Shown one piece after another: positions 19,278 through 26,656 of a DNA stretch of 64,000 bases (position 1 is its first letter; the number at the start of each line of letters is the position of its first letter). Position numbers and translations under genes: made by a program. The notes beneath the pieces are model-generated. The model saw only the letters and a program-made list of their open reading frames with translations, did not search any database and was not told the DNA's origin. The DNA comes from Thermodesulfobium acidiphilum (lineage in GTDB: Bacteria; Thermodesulfobiota; Thermodesulfobiia; Thermodesulfobiales; Thermodesulfobiaceae): NCBI RefSeq assembly GCF_003057965.1, contig NZ_CP020921.1, positions 1 to 64,000 on the forward strand, read 5' to 3'.

Positions 19278-20044
19278 TTGATATATCCCTTTTTTGGGAT
19301 ATGCTAATCCGATCTTTAATGCCAATACTTAGATTTTCTGGCTTTTTTGCTGTTGCTCCGTTTTTTAGCACTCAAGTCATACCAACAAGAATTAAGATTT
19401 TAATAATTTTAATTTTTTCTATGCTTATTACTATGAACATAAAGATAAACGTTCCTGATAATCCAATAGTTTTTGTTTTTTCCTCGGTATTTGAGGTTTT
19501 AATAGGAATTTTTATGGGGTTTATCTTTTATCTTTTTTTATGGATCCTCGAATTTGCAGGGGGCTTTTTTGATATGCAATCAGGAATGGGTATGGCTGCA
19601 TTCTACGATCCCCAAATGGGTTCTGAGACATCCGTTTATGGCAATTTTTTTACTTTACTGGGCCTTTTAATATTTTTAATTGGAAATTTTCACTACATTC
19701 TTTTAAAAATTTTTGTTGAAAGCTATTATGTATTACCTGTTGGCCAATTTATAAAATCTGGACCCTCTTATAACCTTTTAATGAGCGTTTTGATATGGAC
19801 GATGACAGCGGGTCTGGAGATGGCTTTGCCAGTTGTCTTAATTTTGTTTCTTATAGACCTGAGTCTGGGAATAATGGCTAGAACTGCTCCACAGCTGAAC
19901 GTCTTATTACTTGGTTTACCTTTAAAGATTCTAATAACCAGCGTTGTAATAATAATATTTTTGGGATTTGCAGTGCCATTTATAAATCAATGTTTCAATT
20001 ATATGAATAACGTTTCTATGGGGTTAATCAATGCCCTTCGATGA
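19274..20044 (+). CDS. fliR: Flagellar export gate protein FliR
   Basis: FliR completes the FliPQR helical gate. The 256-residue protein has six or so hydrophobic segments, the early motif LRFSGFFAVAPFFSTQVIPTRIK shortened here as SGFFAVAPFF, and the family segment GGFFDMQSGMGMA near residue 97. It overlaps fliQ by four bases and flhB by 14 bases. Order fliQ-fliR-flhB is standard. No fliR-flhB fusion is present. Confidence 0.94.
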   Translation: MIDISLFWDMLIRSLMPILRFSGFFAVAPFFSTQVIPTRIKILIILIFSMLITMNIKINVPDNPIVFVFSSVFEVLIGIFMGFIFYLFLWILEFAGGFFDMQSGMGMAAFYDPQMGSETSVYGNFFTLLGLLIFLIGNFHYILLKIFVESYYVLPVGQFIKSGPSYNLLMSVLIWTMTAGLEMALPVVLILFLIDLSLGIMARTAPQLNVLLLGLPLKILITSVVIIIFLGFAVPFINQCFNYMNNVSMGLINALR

Positions 20045-21080
20045 AGGAGACAGGACAGAACCCGCTACAGAAAGAAGAAGACGAGAGGCTAGAAAAATGG
20101 GGCAGGTGGCAAAATCACAGGAGTTATCCAGTATTCTAGTATTCTTTGGAAGCTACATTGTTTTACAATTTTTTTTAGTCATAGGTTTTAATAGCTGGTT
20201 CAATGTATGGAAAGGTTTTTTTTCCTTTGACAACTTTGATTTAAACTTATATTATCACAATTTTATAGTGGCTTTTTTGCTTCTTACAGTTCCGCCAATA
20301 ATAGGCGCTCTCTTTATGGCACTTTTTTCAAACATATTGCAGGTTGGTTTTGTAATAACCCCACAGGTCTTAATGCCAAAATTTTCCAATCTTGATATAA
20401 CAAAATATTTTAAAAGGTTATTATCTTTTAGAGGCTTTGTTGACCAGGTTTTAAAACCTACAATTAAGATACTGATTCTTGCATATATTCTAATTTCTTC
20501 TTTGTTGGAAGTTTCCCCAGAAATTTTGAATCTCAGTTTCATAGATATTCATAAAGGATTTCAAATTGTAATAAAGATTGTCTCATCAATTCTCGTAAAA
20601 ACTATGGTGGTGTTGTTTTTCTTTGCTTTAATTGACTATCTTTTTCAAAGATGGCAATATGAAAAGAGTATTAGAATGAGCAAACAGGAACTAAAAGAGG
20701 AATTTAAAAATACAGAAGGAGATCCTCTTATAAAAGCAAGAATAAAGAGATTACAAGGTGAAATGGCTAGAAGAAGAATGATGCAAGAAGTGCCCAAAGC
20801 TGATGTTATTATAACCAACCCTACTCACGTAGCAGTTGCCATATTCTACGATCCAGAAAAGTTTAAGGCTCCAAAAGTAGTAGCCAAGGGAATGGGAATA
20901 ATAGCTGAAAGGATTATTCAAATTGCTAAAGAAAATAATGTTCCATTAGCGAGAAATGAAACTCTTGCAAGAGCTTTATTTAAAGAAGTAGAAATTAATT
21001 TCGAAATTCCCGAAAAATTTTATAAAGCTGTTGCAGGCATTTTGGCTACTGTTTACAAGAAAAGAAAGAAGGTGATTTAA
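20031..21080 (+). CDS. flhB: Flagellar export switch protein FlhB
   Basis: FlhB switches substrate specificity of flagellar export from rod/hook to filament proteins. The N-terminal part carries the TEPATERRRREARKMGQ segment and four membrane helices. The cytoplasmic domain contains the self-cleavage site NPTH, with cleavage expected between N263 and P264. Length 349 is typical. The start lies within fliR. The gene ends TAA at 21078-21080, and the very next codons in the same frame encode an FlhX-like domain. The usual downstream flhA, flhF and flhG are not found in this window. Confidence 0.95.
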   Translation: MPFDEGDRTEPATERRRREARKMGQVAKSQELSSILVFFGSYIVLQFFLVIGFNSWFNVWKGFFSFDNFDLNLYYHNFIVAFLLLTVPPIIGALFMALFSNILQVGFVITPQVLMPKFSNLDITKYFKRLLSFRGFVDQVLKPTIKILILAYILISSLLEVSPEILNLSFIDIHKGFQIVIKIVSSILVKTMVVLFFFALIDYLFQRWQYEKSIRMSKQELKEEFKNTEGDPLIKARIKRLQGEMARRRMMQEVPKADVIITNPTHVAVAIFYDPEKFKAPKVVAKGMGIIAERIIQIAKENNVPLARNETLARALFKEVEINFEIPEKFYKAVAGILATVYKKRKKVI

Positions 21081-21344
21081 TTTAAAAAAAGAGTTGTAGC
21101 TCTAAAATACGATAAATCAAAAGGACCCCCAAGGGTCATAGCTAAGGGACAGGATGAACTTGCTGAAAGGATTATAAATATAGCAAGAAGTCATAATGTT
21201 CCCGAAATAAAGGACCCAAAACTCCTTGCAGATCTATACAAAGTTAACGTTGGTGACGATATACCAGTAGGACTATATGAGGCAGTTGCAAAAATAATTG
21301 CCCGAATATATCTTTTGAAGGGCAAAAAGGGCGTTGACCAATGA
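21081..21344 (+). CDS. FlhX-like protein (FlhB C-domain homologue) without a standard start codon
   Basis: An open frame of 87 sense codons follows the flhB stop with no gap and in the same frame. It reads FKKRVVALKYDKSKG, then PRVIAKGQDELAERIINIARSHN and VGLYEAVAKIIARIYLL when split. This matches the stand-alone FlhX/YlqH family, homologues of the FlhB cytoplasmic domain that can partly substitute for it. No ATG, GTG or TTG precedes the conserved part; the first codon after the stop is TTT. AAGGTGA at 21069-21075 is spaced five bases from that TTT, where relatives would have a start. Options are near-cognate initiation, reinitiation, stop readthrough from FlhB, or a point mutation. The coding pattern is clear; expression is uncertain. 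Confidence 0.68.
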   Translation, partial: FKKRVVALKYDKSKGPPRVIAKGQDELAERIINIARSHNVPEIKDPKLLADLYKVNVGDDIPVGLYEAVAKIIARIYLLKGKKGVDQ

Positions 21345-21405
21345 GTCATACACCTTTTAATTTGATGATATACTTAAAATATCAATAATCGAGGTGAGAG
21401 AAGAA

Positions 21406-21666
21406 ATGATTAGCTCTGTTGATATGCAGGGAGTGCTTATGCAAATAACTGAGTCAGGGAGGGCACAACTTTCCAACCCCGGCTCAAGAGCTGATGCTTT
21501 GCAACAGTCAATGGCTATTCAATTCCAAAAGATCCTTGAAGAGAATAGAAATAAAGTGAAGAAAACAGAGGAAATCGAAAAGGCTTCCTCAGTAAAAAAG
21601 GTTTCTCACAGACAGACTAAAGGGGAAGAAGGTAAAAATAAAAAGGGCTTAAATGTGGTGATTTAA
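21406..21666 (+). CDS. Small conserved-looking protein of the flagellar run, unknown function
   Basis: The 86-residue product begins MISSVDMQGVLMQITESGRAQ, then has a glutamine-rich helix and a strongly charged lysine- and glutamate-rich C-terminal half, with no membrane segment. I choose the ATG at 21406 because GAGGTGAGAG lies just upstream; a GTG at 21394 overlaps that ribosome-binding site. I do not recognise the family. Its place between the FlhX-like gene and a SwrB-like gene, with only 2 bases to the latter, suggests a motility role, possibly as a small soluble partner. A helical charged tail of this kind could be a binding segment. Confidence 0.6.
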   Translation: MISSVDMQGVLMQITESGRAQLSNPGSRADALQQSMAIQFQKILEENRNKVKKTEEIEKASSVKKVSHRQTKGEEGKNKKGLNVVI

Positions 21667-21668
21667 AG

Positions 21669-22097
21669 ATGGAGTTGTTGATTTTGTTATTTCAAATAGT
21701 TGTATTGGGTGTATCTATTTTCTTTCTTTATACTCGGGAAATAAAGCTGAGAAATTTATATTCGAAGCTACCATCCGAAAGCGAAATTTTAGAACTTGAA
21801 AGTGAGATGAGAGAAATACTTTATGAGCTAAAAGACTCTCTTAGTATCGTAAAAAAACAAGGAATAAGCAATAAACTTAAAGCAGAAGAAAACAAAAGAG
21901 TTGATTTTGAAGCTGATATTGAAAACAGTTCTCCCAAACCCCTTGACCAAAATGGTGTTTATTACAGCGTGATAGAGCTTTTTTATAAAGGCTTGTCAGA
22001 AATTGAAATTTCTAGGAAACTTAATCTTCCCAAAGGAAAGGTAGATCTTATTTTGAACTTAGAAAAACTTAAAAAAGACTTTAAAGGGGGTATTTAA
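21669..22097 (+). CDS. SwrB-like / DUF6115-type membrane protein
   Basis: The 142-residue protein has an N-terminal transmembrane helix (residues 2-21), a cytoplasmic coiled-coil segment (about 30-65), a variable linker and a C-terminal helix-turn-helix-like segment (VIELFYKGLSEIEISRKL, near 105-122). This layout is that of SwrB/YlxL of Bacillus and the DUF2802/DUF6115 families found in flagellar operons. SwrB promotes assembly of the export apparatus. The assignment rests on architecture and context, not on a strict motif. It is two bases downstream of the 86-residue gene and three bases upstream of cheW. Confidence 0.62.
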   Translation: MELLILLFQIVVLGVSIFFLYTREIKLRNLYSKLPSESEILELESEMREILYELKDSLSIVKKQGISNKLKAEENKRVDFEADIENSSPKPLDQNGVYYSVIELFYKGLSEIEISRKLNLPKGKVDLILNLEKLKKDFKGGI

Positions 22098-22099
22098 GC

Positions 22100-22588
22100 T
22101 TGGGAAAAGACAATTTAACAAGCGATGTTTATGAGATTCAACTTGTAGTTTTTAAATTAGCAAATGAATTTTATGGTATTGAAATTTCGTCAGTTCAAGA
22201 GATAATTAAGATTCAAGATATTACAAGAGTGCCAAAAGCGCCTGATTTTGTAGAAGGGGTTATAAATCTAAGAGGTAAAATTGTACCTATTGTTGATCTT
22301 AGAAAAAGATTTGAACTGGGTCAAACAGAGCGCACCAAGGATACTAGAGTGATAGTCGTAGAAACTTCAGGCAATATAGTGGGTTTTATTGTCGATCTGG
22401 TAACTGAAATTCTAAGATTTTCTTCTGACTCTCTTGAACCCCCTCCGCCGATTTTTTCAGGAATTGATGCAGAATACATAAAAGGGGTTGCAAAGGTTGA
22501 CGAAAGATTAATTGTTCTACTAGACATAAATTTGATTTTTAAGGGGGAAGAAGAAGAAGGGTTAAAGATGCTAGAGGCAGGCAAGTAG
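22100..22588 (+). CDS. cheW: Chemotaxis coupling protein CheW
   Basis: CheW links chemoreceptors to the CheA kinase. The 162-residue protein is a single CheW SH3-like domain with FKLANEFYGIEISSVQEI, VEGVINLRGKIVPIVDLRKRF shortened as INLRGKIVPIVDL, and the C-terminal VLLDINLIF. It starts with TTG at 22100 after AAAGGGGG. The order cheW-cheA is standard. A short acidic tail (EEEEGLKMLEAGK) is ordinary. Confidence 0.94.
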   Translation: MGKDNLTSDVYEIQLVVFKLANEFYGIEISSVQEIIKIQDITRVPKAPDFVEGVINLRGKIVPIVDLRKRFELGQTERTKDTRVIVVETSGNIVGFIVDLVTEILRFSSDSLEPPPPIFSGIDAEYIKGVAKVDERLIVLLDINLIFKGEEEEGLKMLEAGK

Positions 22589-22597
22589 GAGGAAGTT

Positions 22598-24646
22598 ATG
22601 GATATTGATGTAAACGAGTATAGATCGGTATTTTTAGAAGAAACAAGGGAACTTATAGATCAATTTGAAAAGTCTCTTTTGGAGCTAGAAAAGGATCCAA
22701 ATAACTCAGGTGCTATACAATCTCTTTTTAGAGCTGCTCATACAATAAAGGGATCTTCAGCATCTCTTGGCTTTGACTCTCTTGCTAAGTTCACTCATAG
22801 TCTTGAAAGCCTGATGGATATGGTGAGAAATTCAAAAATCGCTTTGAATCAAAATATTATAAACATACTCTTTAAAGGCTTAGATTATATACAAGAAGCG
22901 GTAGATGATATAGAAGAAGGTCACAATGGAGATATAGATTATACTGATCTTATAGAAATGATAGAAAAAGCTAAGACTTCTTCAATAGAGCTAAGCGTTT
23001 CAAAGACCTCTTCTAAAGTAGAAAAAGATATTACACGTTCCTTAGAAGAGTTAAATGATATTGAAACTGGTATTATCAATGAAGCTTTTATAAGAGGACT
23101 TAACGTTTTTGTTATAAAGTTTTCTCTTTCCCAGGGATGCCAGATGAAATACCCTAGAGCGTATATGGTTCTAAAGTCTCTTGAACAACTGGGAGAAATA
23201 TTTAAGACTGTGCCATCTGTAACTGATATAGAGCAGGAAAAGTTTGATTTGGATCTCGTCTACTATATAGTTACTAAGTCAAGCGAAGAAGAAGTGAAAA
23301 ATGTTGTACAAAGCATTGCAGAAGTTGAGATGGTTGAAGTAATGCCGTATGAATCTACTAGAACAGAACATATACAAAAAGCAGTCCAGGGGGGTATAGA
23401 AAAGGATGAAAAAAGCGAAATAAAAGTTAAAGCTGATTTTAAAAAGAGTCAGACTATTAGAATTAGCGTAGAAAGGCTTGATAATCTAATGAATCTTGTA
23501 GGAGAGTTAGTTATAGATAGGACCAGGCTTATTAAAATCAGTGAGGATGTTGAAGAGGCTCTCTCTGGTTCAGAATCGGTGACTTCTCTTGCTGAAGTGA
23601 CCACGCATATGGGTAGGACAATTAATCTACTTCAAGATGAAATACTAAGGACTAGAATGCTTCCTGTGTCGCACATATTTGAAAGGTTCCCTAGATTAGT
23701 TAGGGATTTGTCACATCAATTAAATAAGCAAATAGACTTTATAGTTTCTGGAGAGGAGACAGAACTTGACAAGTCAATAATAGACGAAATTGGTGAACCG
23801 CTTGTTCATCTTATCAGAAATTCTTTGGATCACGGTATTGAACTGCCAGAAGAAAGAAAAGCTAAAGGAAAACCAGAGAAGGGTAGGTTAAAACTCTCGG
23901 CTAAACAAGAAGAGGGTTATGTTGTTATCCAGATTGAAGATGATGGAAGGGGTTTAGATCCAGATAAGATTAGAGAAAAAGCAAAAAAAAGAGATATAGT
24001 GTCTCCCAACATATTGGATCAAATGGATGATCAGGCTTTATTCGAACTTCTCTTTCTTCCTGGCTTTTCTACAGCGGACAAGGTTTCTGAAGTCTCTGGT
24101 AGAGGAGTTGGCCTTGATGTAGTAAAGTCTGTAGTTGAAAGGTTAAATGGATCTGTATCTCTTAGCAGCAAGCTTGGCGAGTACACAAGGTTCACTTTGA
24201 AATTCCCTCTTACACTTGCTATTATACAGGCTTTGCTCGTTAAAGTTGGGAAAGAAGTTTATGCCCTACCATTGAATGTTGTTTTGGAAACGAGATTTTT
24301 AGAGGAGGAAGAGGTTAAATCCATACAATCGCAACAAGTAACCCTGTTCAGAGGAGAAGTTTTGCCGGTTTTAAGGCTTGCTGATATATTTGAAACTCCA
24401 GGTAAAGAAAATTTTCAAGACAATTTTCTTGTTGTTGTTTCTACCTCTGACAAAAATGTTGTTCTGTCTGTTAGTGATCTTATTGGAAATTCAGAAGTCG
24501 TTATAAAGCCCTTGGGTTACATAGTGAACAGAGTAAAGGGCTTTTTTGGTGCTACTATATTAGGAGATGGAAGAGTTGCCTTAATTGTAGATACCGTTTC
24601 TTTGATGAGCGCTGTTAAAGAGAAAAATTTCATAAAGGTGGGCTAA
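22598..24646 (+). CDS. cheA: Chemotaxis histidine kinase CheA
   Basis: CheA phosphorylates CheY and CheB in response to receptor state. Domains in order: Hpt (P1) with phosphoacceptor H48 in AAHTIKGSS; a region near 160-260 that fits the P2 response-regulator-binding domain; the P3 dimerisation domain near 290-350; the HATPase domain with HLIRNSLDHGIE, DDGRGLD and GRGVGLDVVK; and a C-terminal CheW-like P5 domain. The length of 682 residues is normal. It has AGGAGGAAG before the ATG and is followed by the HDOD gene after two bases. Confidence 0.96.
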   Translation: MDIDVNEYRSVFLEETRELIDQFEKSLLELEKDPNNSGAIQSLFRAAHTIKGSSASLGFDSLAKFTHSLESLMDMVRNSKIALNQNIINILFKGLDYIQEAVDDIEEGHNGDIDYTDLIEMIEKAKTSSIELSVSKTSSKVEKDITRSLEELNDIETGIINEAFIRGLNVFVIKFSLSQGCQMKYPRAYMVLKSLEQLGEIFKTVPSVTDIEQEKFDLDLVYYIVTKSSEEEVKNVVQSIAEVEMVEVMPYESTRTEHIQKAVQGGIEKDEKSEIKVKADFKKSQTIRISVERLDNLMNLVGELVIDRTRLIKISEDVEEALSGSESVTSLAEVTTHMGRTINLLQDEILRTRMLPVSHIFERFPRLVRDLSHQLNKQIDFIVSGEETELDKSIIDEIGEPLVHLIRNSLDHGIELPEERKAKGKPEKGRLKLSAKQEEGYVVIQIEDDGRGLDPDKIREKAKKRDIVSPNILDQMDDQALFELLFLPGFSTADKVSEVSGRGVGLDVVKSVVERLNGSVSLSSKLGEYTRFTLKFPLTLAIIQALLVKVGKEVYALPLNVVLETRFLEEEEVKSIQSQQVTLFRGEVLPVLRLADIFETPGKENFQDNFLVVVSTSDKNVVLSVSDLIGNSEVVIKPLGYIVNRVKGFFGATILGDGRVALIVDTVSLMSAVKEKNFIKVG

Positions 24647-24648
24647 AG

Positions 24649-25518
24649 ATGATAGATCTTTCTCAAAAAGCACAGGAAAACATGAAACAGATCTTAGATA
24701 GAGTATCCGATATACCCCCCTTGCCAAACATAGTAATAGAAGCTTTAAATGTGATAAAGGACCCGAAGTCAACGGCTGTCAGTTTGGCAAACGTTATAAG
24801 TCAGGATCAGGCGCTCACTGCAAGAGTTTTAAGACTTTCAAATGCTGCTTATTTTGGTTATGCTAGAAGAATAAAAACTGTTACTGAAGCGATTGTGATA
24901 TTGGGATTTGGAGTTGTTGAAAACATCCTTTATGCAGCAGCGCTTCACGCACATTTATCCAAAGAAGTTGAGGGATATGAACTTCAAAAGGGAGCGCTTT
25001 GGGAGCACTCTATGTCGGTTGCAATTGGCGCAAAAACTCTTGCAAAGTTAGTTAAATACCCCAAGCCAGAAGAACCATTTACGGCTGGCATACTTCATGA
25101 TATAGGGAAAACCATAATAGGCAAATTTGTTCAAAAAGAGTTTCAGACAATAAATGAACTGGTAGATGAAGGTAAATCGTTTCAGGAGGCTGAAATTTCT
25201 GTTCTTGGTTTTGATCATGCCTATCTTGGAGGTAAAGTTGCAGAAAAATGGAATTTACCTACAATGTTAATTGAAGCTATTTCTCACCATCACAGCCCTA
25301 TGGATGCTAAGGAATACCTTGATATTGTTTGTATAGTACATATTGCAGATGCAGTTGCTTTAATGAGTGGTCAGGGTATTGGCGCTGACGGGCTTTTATA
25401 TAGATTAGAACCAAAAGCTATGGAAGTTTTAAATATTAAAGAAGAGCATCTTGAAAACATTTACACTCAGGTGGTTCAGGCTTTTATCGATCACAAACAG
25501 CTTTTGGAGTTAGACTAA
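24649..25518 (+). CDS. HDOD-domain protein
   Basis: The 289-residue protein is an HDOD output domain. Seen: LPPLPNIVIEALNVI-like opening (here PPLPNIVIEAL), ISQDQALTARVLRLSNAAYFG, a degenerate HD core with GILHDIGKTIIGKF, and LPTMLIEAISHHHSP. HDOD proteins are related to HD-type phosphodiesterases but usually lack full catalytic residues. Some act in chemotaxis, biofilm or flagellar control. It is embedded between cheA and flgB with a one-base overlap to flgB, so a role in motility signalling is inferred. No receiver or other sensory domain is fused. Confidence 0.86.
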   Translation: MIDLSQKAQENMKQILDRVSDIPPLPNIVIEALNVIKDPKSTAVSLANVISQDQALTARVLRLSNAAYFGYARRIKTVTEAIVILGFGVVENILYAAALHAHLSKEVEGYELQKGALWEHSMSVAIGAKTLAKLVKYPKPEEPFTAGILHDIGKTIIGKFVQKEFQTINELVDEGKSFQEAEISVLGFDHAYLGGKVAEKWNLPTMLIEAISHHHSPMDAKEYLDIVCIVHIADAVALMSGQGIGADGLLYRLEPKAMEVLNIKEEHLENIYTQVVQAFIDHKQLLELD

Positions 25519-25922
25519 TGATTATTAATGATCCCGTTTTTAAAATATTAGGGTTTGGCCTTTCAGGAGCATATAAGAGAAATGAAGTTCTTGCTCAAAA
25601 TATAGCAAATGCCGATACGCCCAATTATAAGTCTTATGACATCAATTTTATGTCTGAACTAAAGAAAGCTCTAGAAGAAGATCGTGATAGTCTTCCCTTA
25701 AAGAGAACAAATCCACTTCATATGTCAAATATTCCTAATCTTAGCGAAGATTTTAAAGTAGAAAAAAGAAATGAAGGCACATATATCAATGGCAATGACG
25801 TAGATCCAGAAAGAGAAAACGCAATGCTTCTGGACAACGCCCTTTATTATGAATCTCTATTGGGAAGTCTTTCTAAAGAATTTACAATATGGATGAACGT
25901 GGTATCAGATGGTAAAAAGTAA
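25518..25922 (+). CDS. flgB: Flagellar basal-body rod protein FlgB
   Basis: FlgB is a proximal rod protein. The 134-residue sequence has the family's N-terminal rod signature (VLAQNIANADTPNYKSYDINF, here cited as ANADTPNYKS) and the C-terminal helix that pairs with it (ENAMLLDNALYYESLL). Unusually, the expected partners flgC and fliE do not follow; instead a lytic transglycosylase gene comes next after 56 bases. The rest of the rod and hook genes must be elsewhere. Confidence 0.92.
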   Translation: MIINDPVFKILGFGLSGAYKRNEVLAQNIANADTPNYKSYDINFMSELKKALEEDRDSLPLKRTNPLHMSNIPNLSEDFKVEKRNEGTYINGNDVDPERENAMLLDNALYYESLLGSLSKEFTIWMNVVSDGKK

Positions 25923-25978
25923 TTGTAAAGACTTTGTTAGTTATATAAATTAGCTTTAAAATATCGATGGAGGTTAGA

Positions 25979-26638
25979 ATGAAAAGGGTGGTTCAGAAAC
26001 AGGGGCTTGATATTTCAGGTTTGATATCTAGCTCTGGCTCTTTTAAAGAGGAGTATAGGACTGACTTTAAAAAGGTTTTAAGGGAAACTGAAAATTCAAA
26101 AAGTAAAAAGAATTTATCTAATGGCTCTTCTTCGAAATTTAGCGGTTTGATCTCATCTTCTGGTGCTGTGTTCTCATCAGAAATTAGTCCTACTTTATCC
26201 AACGTTGAGGATACTAACGCAAGCTTTAATAAAACTAAACTAAAAGAGGTCGCTTCAAGTGATTGGGAAAAGGAACTTCCAGAAATAGCTAATGAATATG
26301 GCATCAAGCCAAGCTTGTTAAAGGCAATAGTTTTAGCTGAATCTAACGGTAATCCAAATGCAGTTTCTCCTGATGGGGCAATGGGATTGGGACAACTTAT
26401 GCCGTCTACTGCAAGAGGCTTAGGGGTTGAAAACCCATTTGATCCGATAGAGAATCTAAGGGGGACGGCTAAATATCTTTCCAGTTTATTAAAAACTTTT
26501 AAAAGCATAGACTTAGCGCTTGCAGCGTATAACGCTGGACCAGGTTCTGTTGAAAAATTTAACGGAGTACCTCCATATGCTGAAACCATAAACTATATCA
26601 GACGTGTTAAGAGTTTAATGGTTTCGGTTTCAGTTTAG
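25979..26638 (+). CDS. SLT-type lytic transglycosylase
   Basis: The C-terminal half is a goose-lysozyme-like SLT domain: EYGIKPSLLKAIVLAESN with the catalytic glutamate, SPDGAMGLGQLMPSTA, and LALAAYNAGPGSVEKF. The N-terminal 100 residues are low-complexity and serine-rich, with no obvious signal peptide. The ATG at 25979 follows GGAGGT at 25969-25974; an ATG at 25967 overlaps that site. Next to flgB, the enzyme probably opens peptidoglycan for the rod, the job done by the muramidase domain of FlgJ or by SltF in other bacteria. Export through the flagellar apparatus would explain the lack of a signal peptide, but that is inference. Confidence 0.85.
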   Translation: MKRVVQKQGLDISGLISSSGSFKEEYRTDFKKVLRETENSKSKKNLSNGSSSKFSGLISSSGAVFSSEISPTLSNVEDTNASFNKTKLKEVASSDWEKELPEIANEYGIKPSLLKAIVLAESNGNPNAVSPDGAMGLGQLMPSTARGLGVENPFDPIENLRGTAKYLSSLLKTFKSIDLALAAYNAGPGSVEKFNGVPPYAETINYIRRVKSLMVSVSV

Positions 26639-26656
26639 ACGCATTTAGGATAAAGT

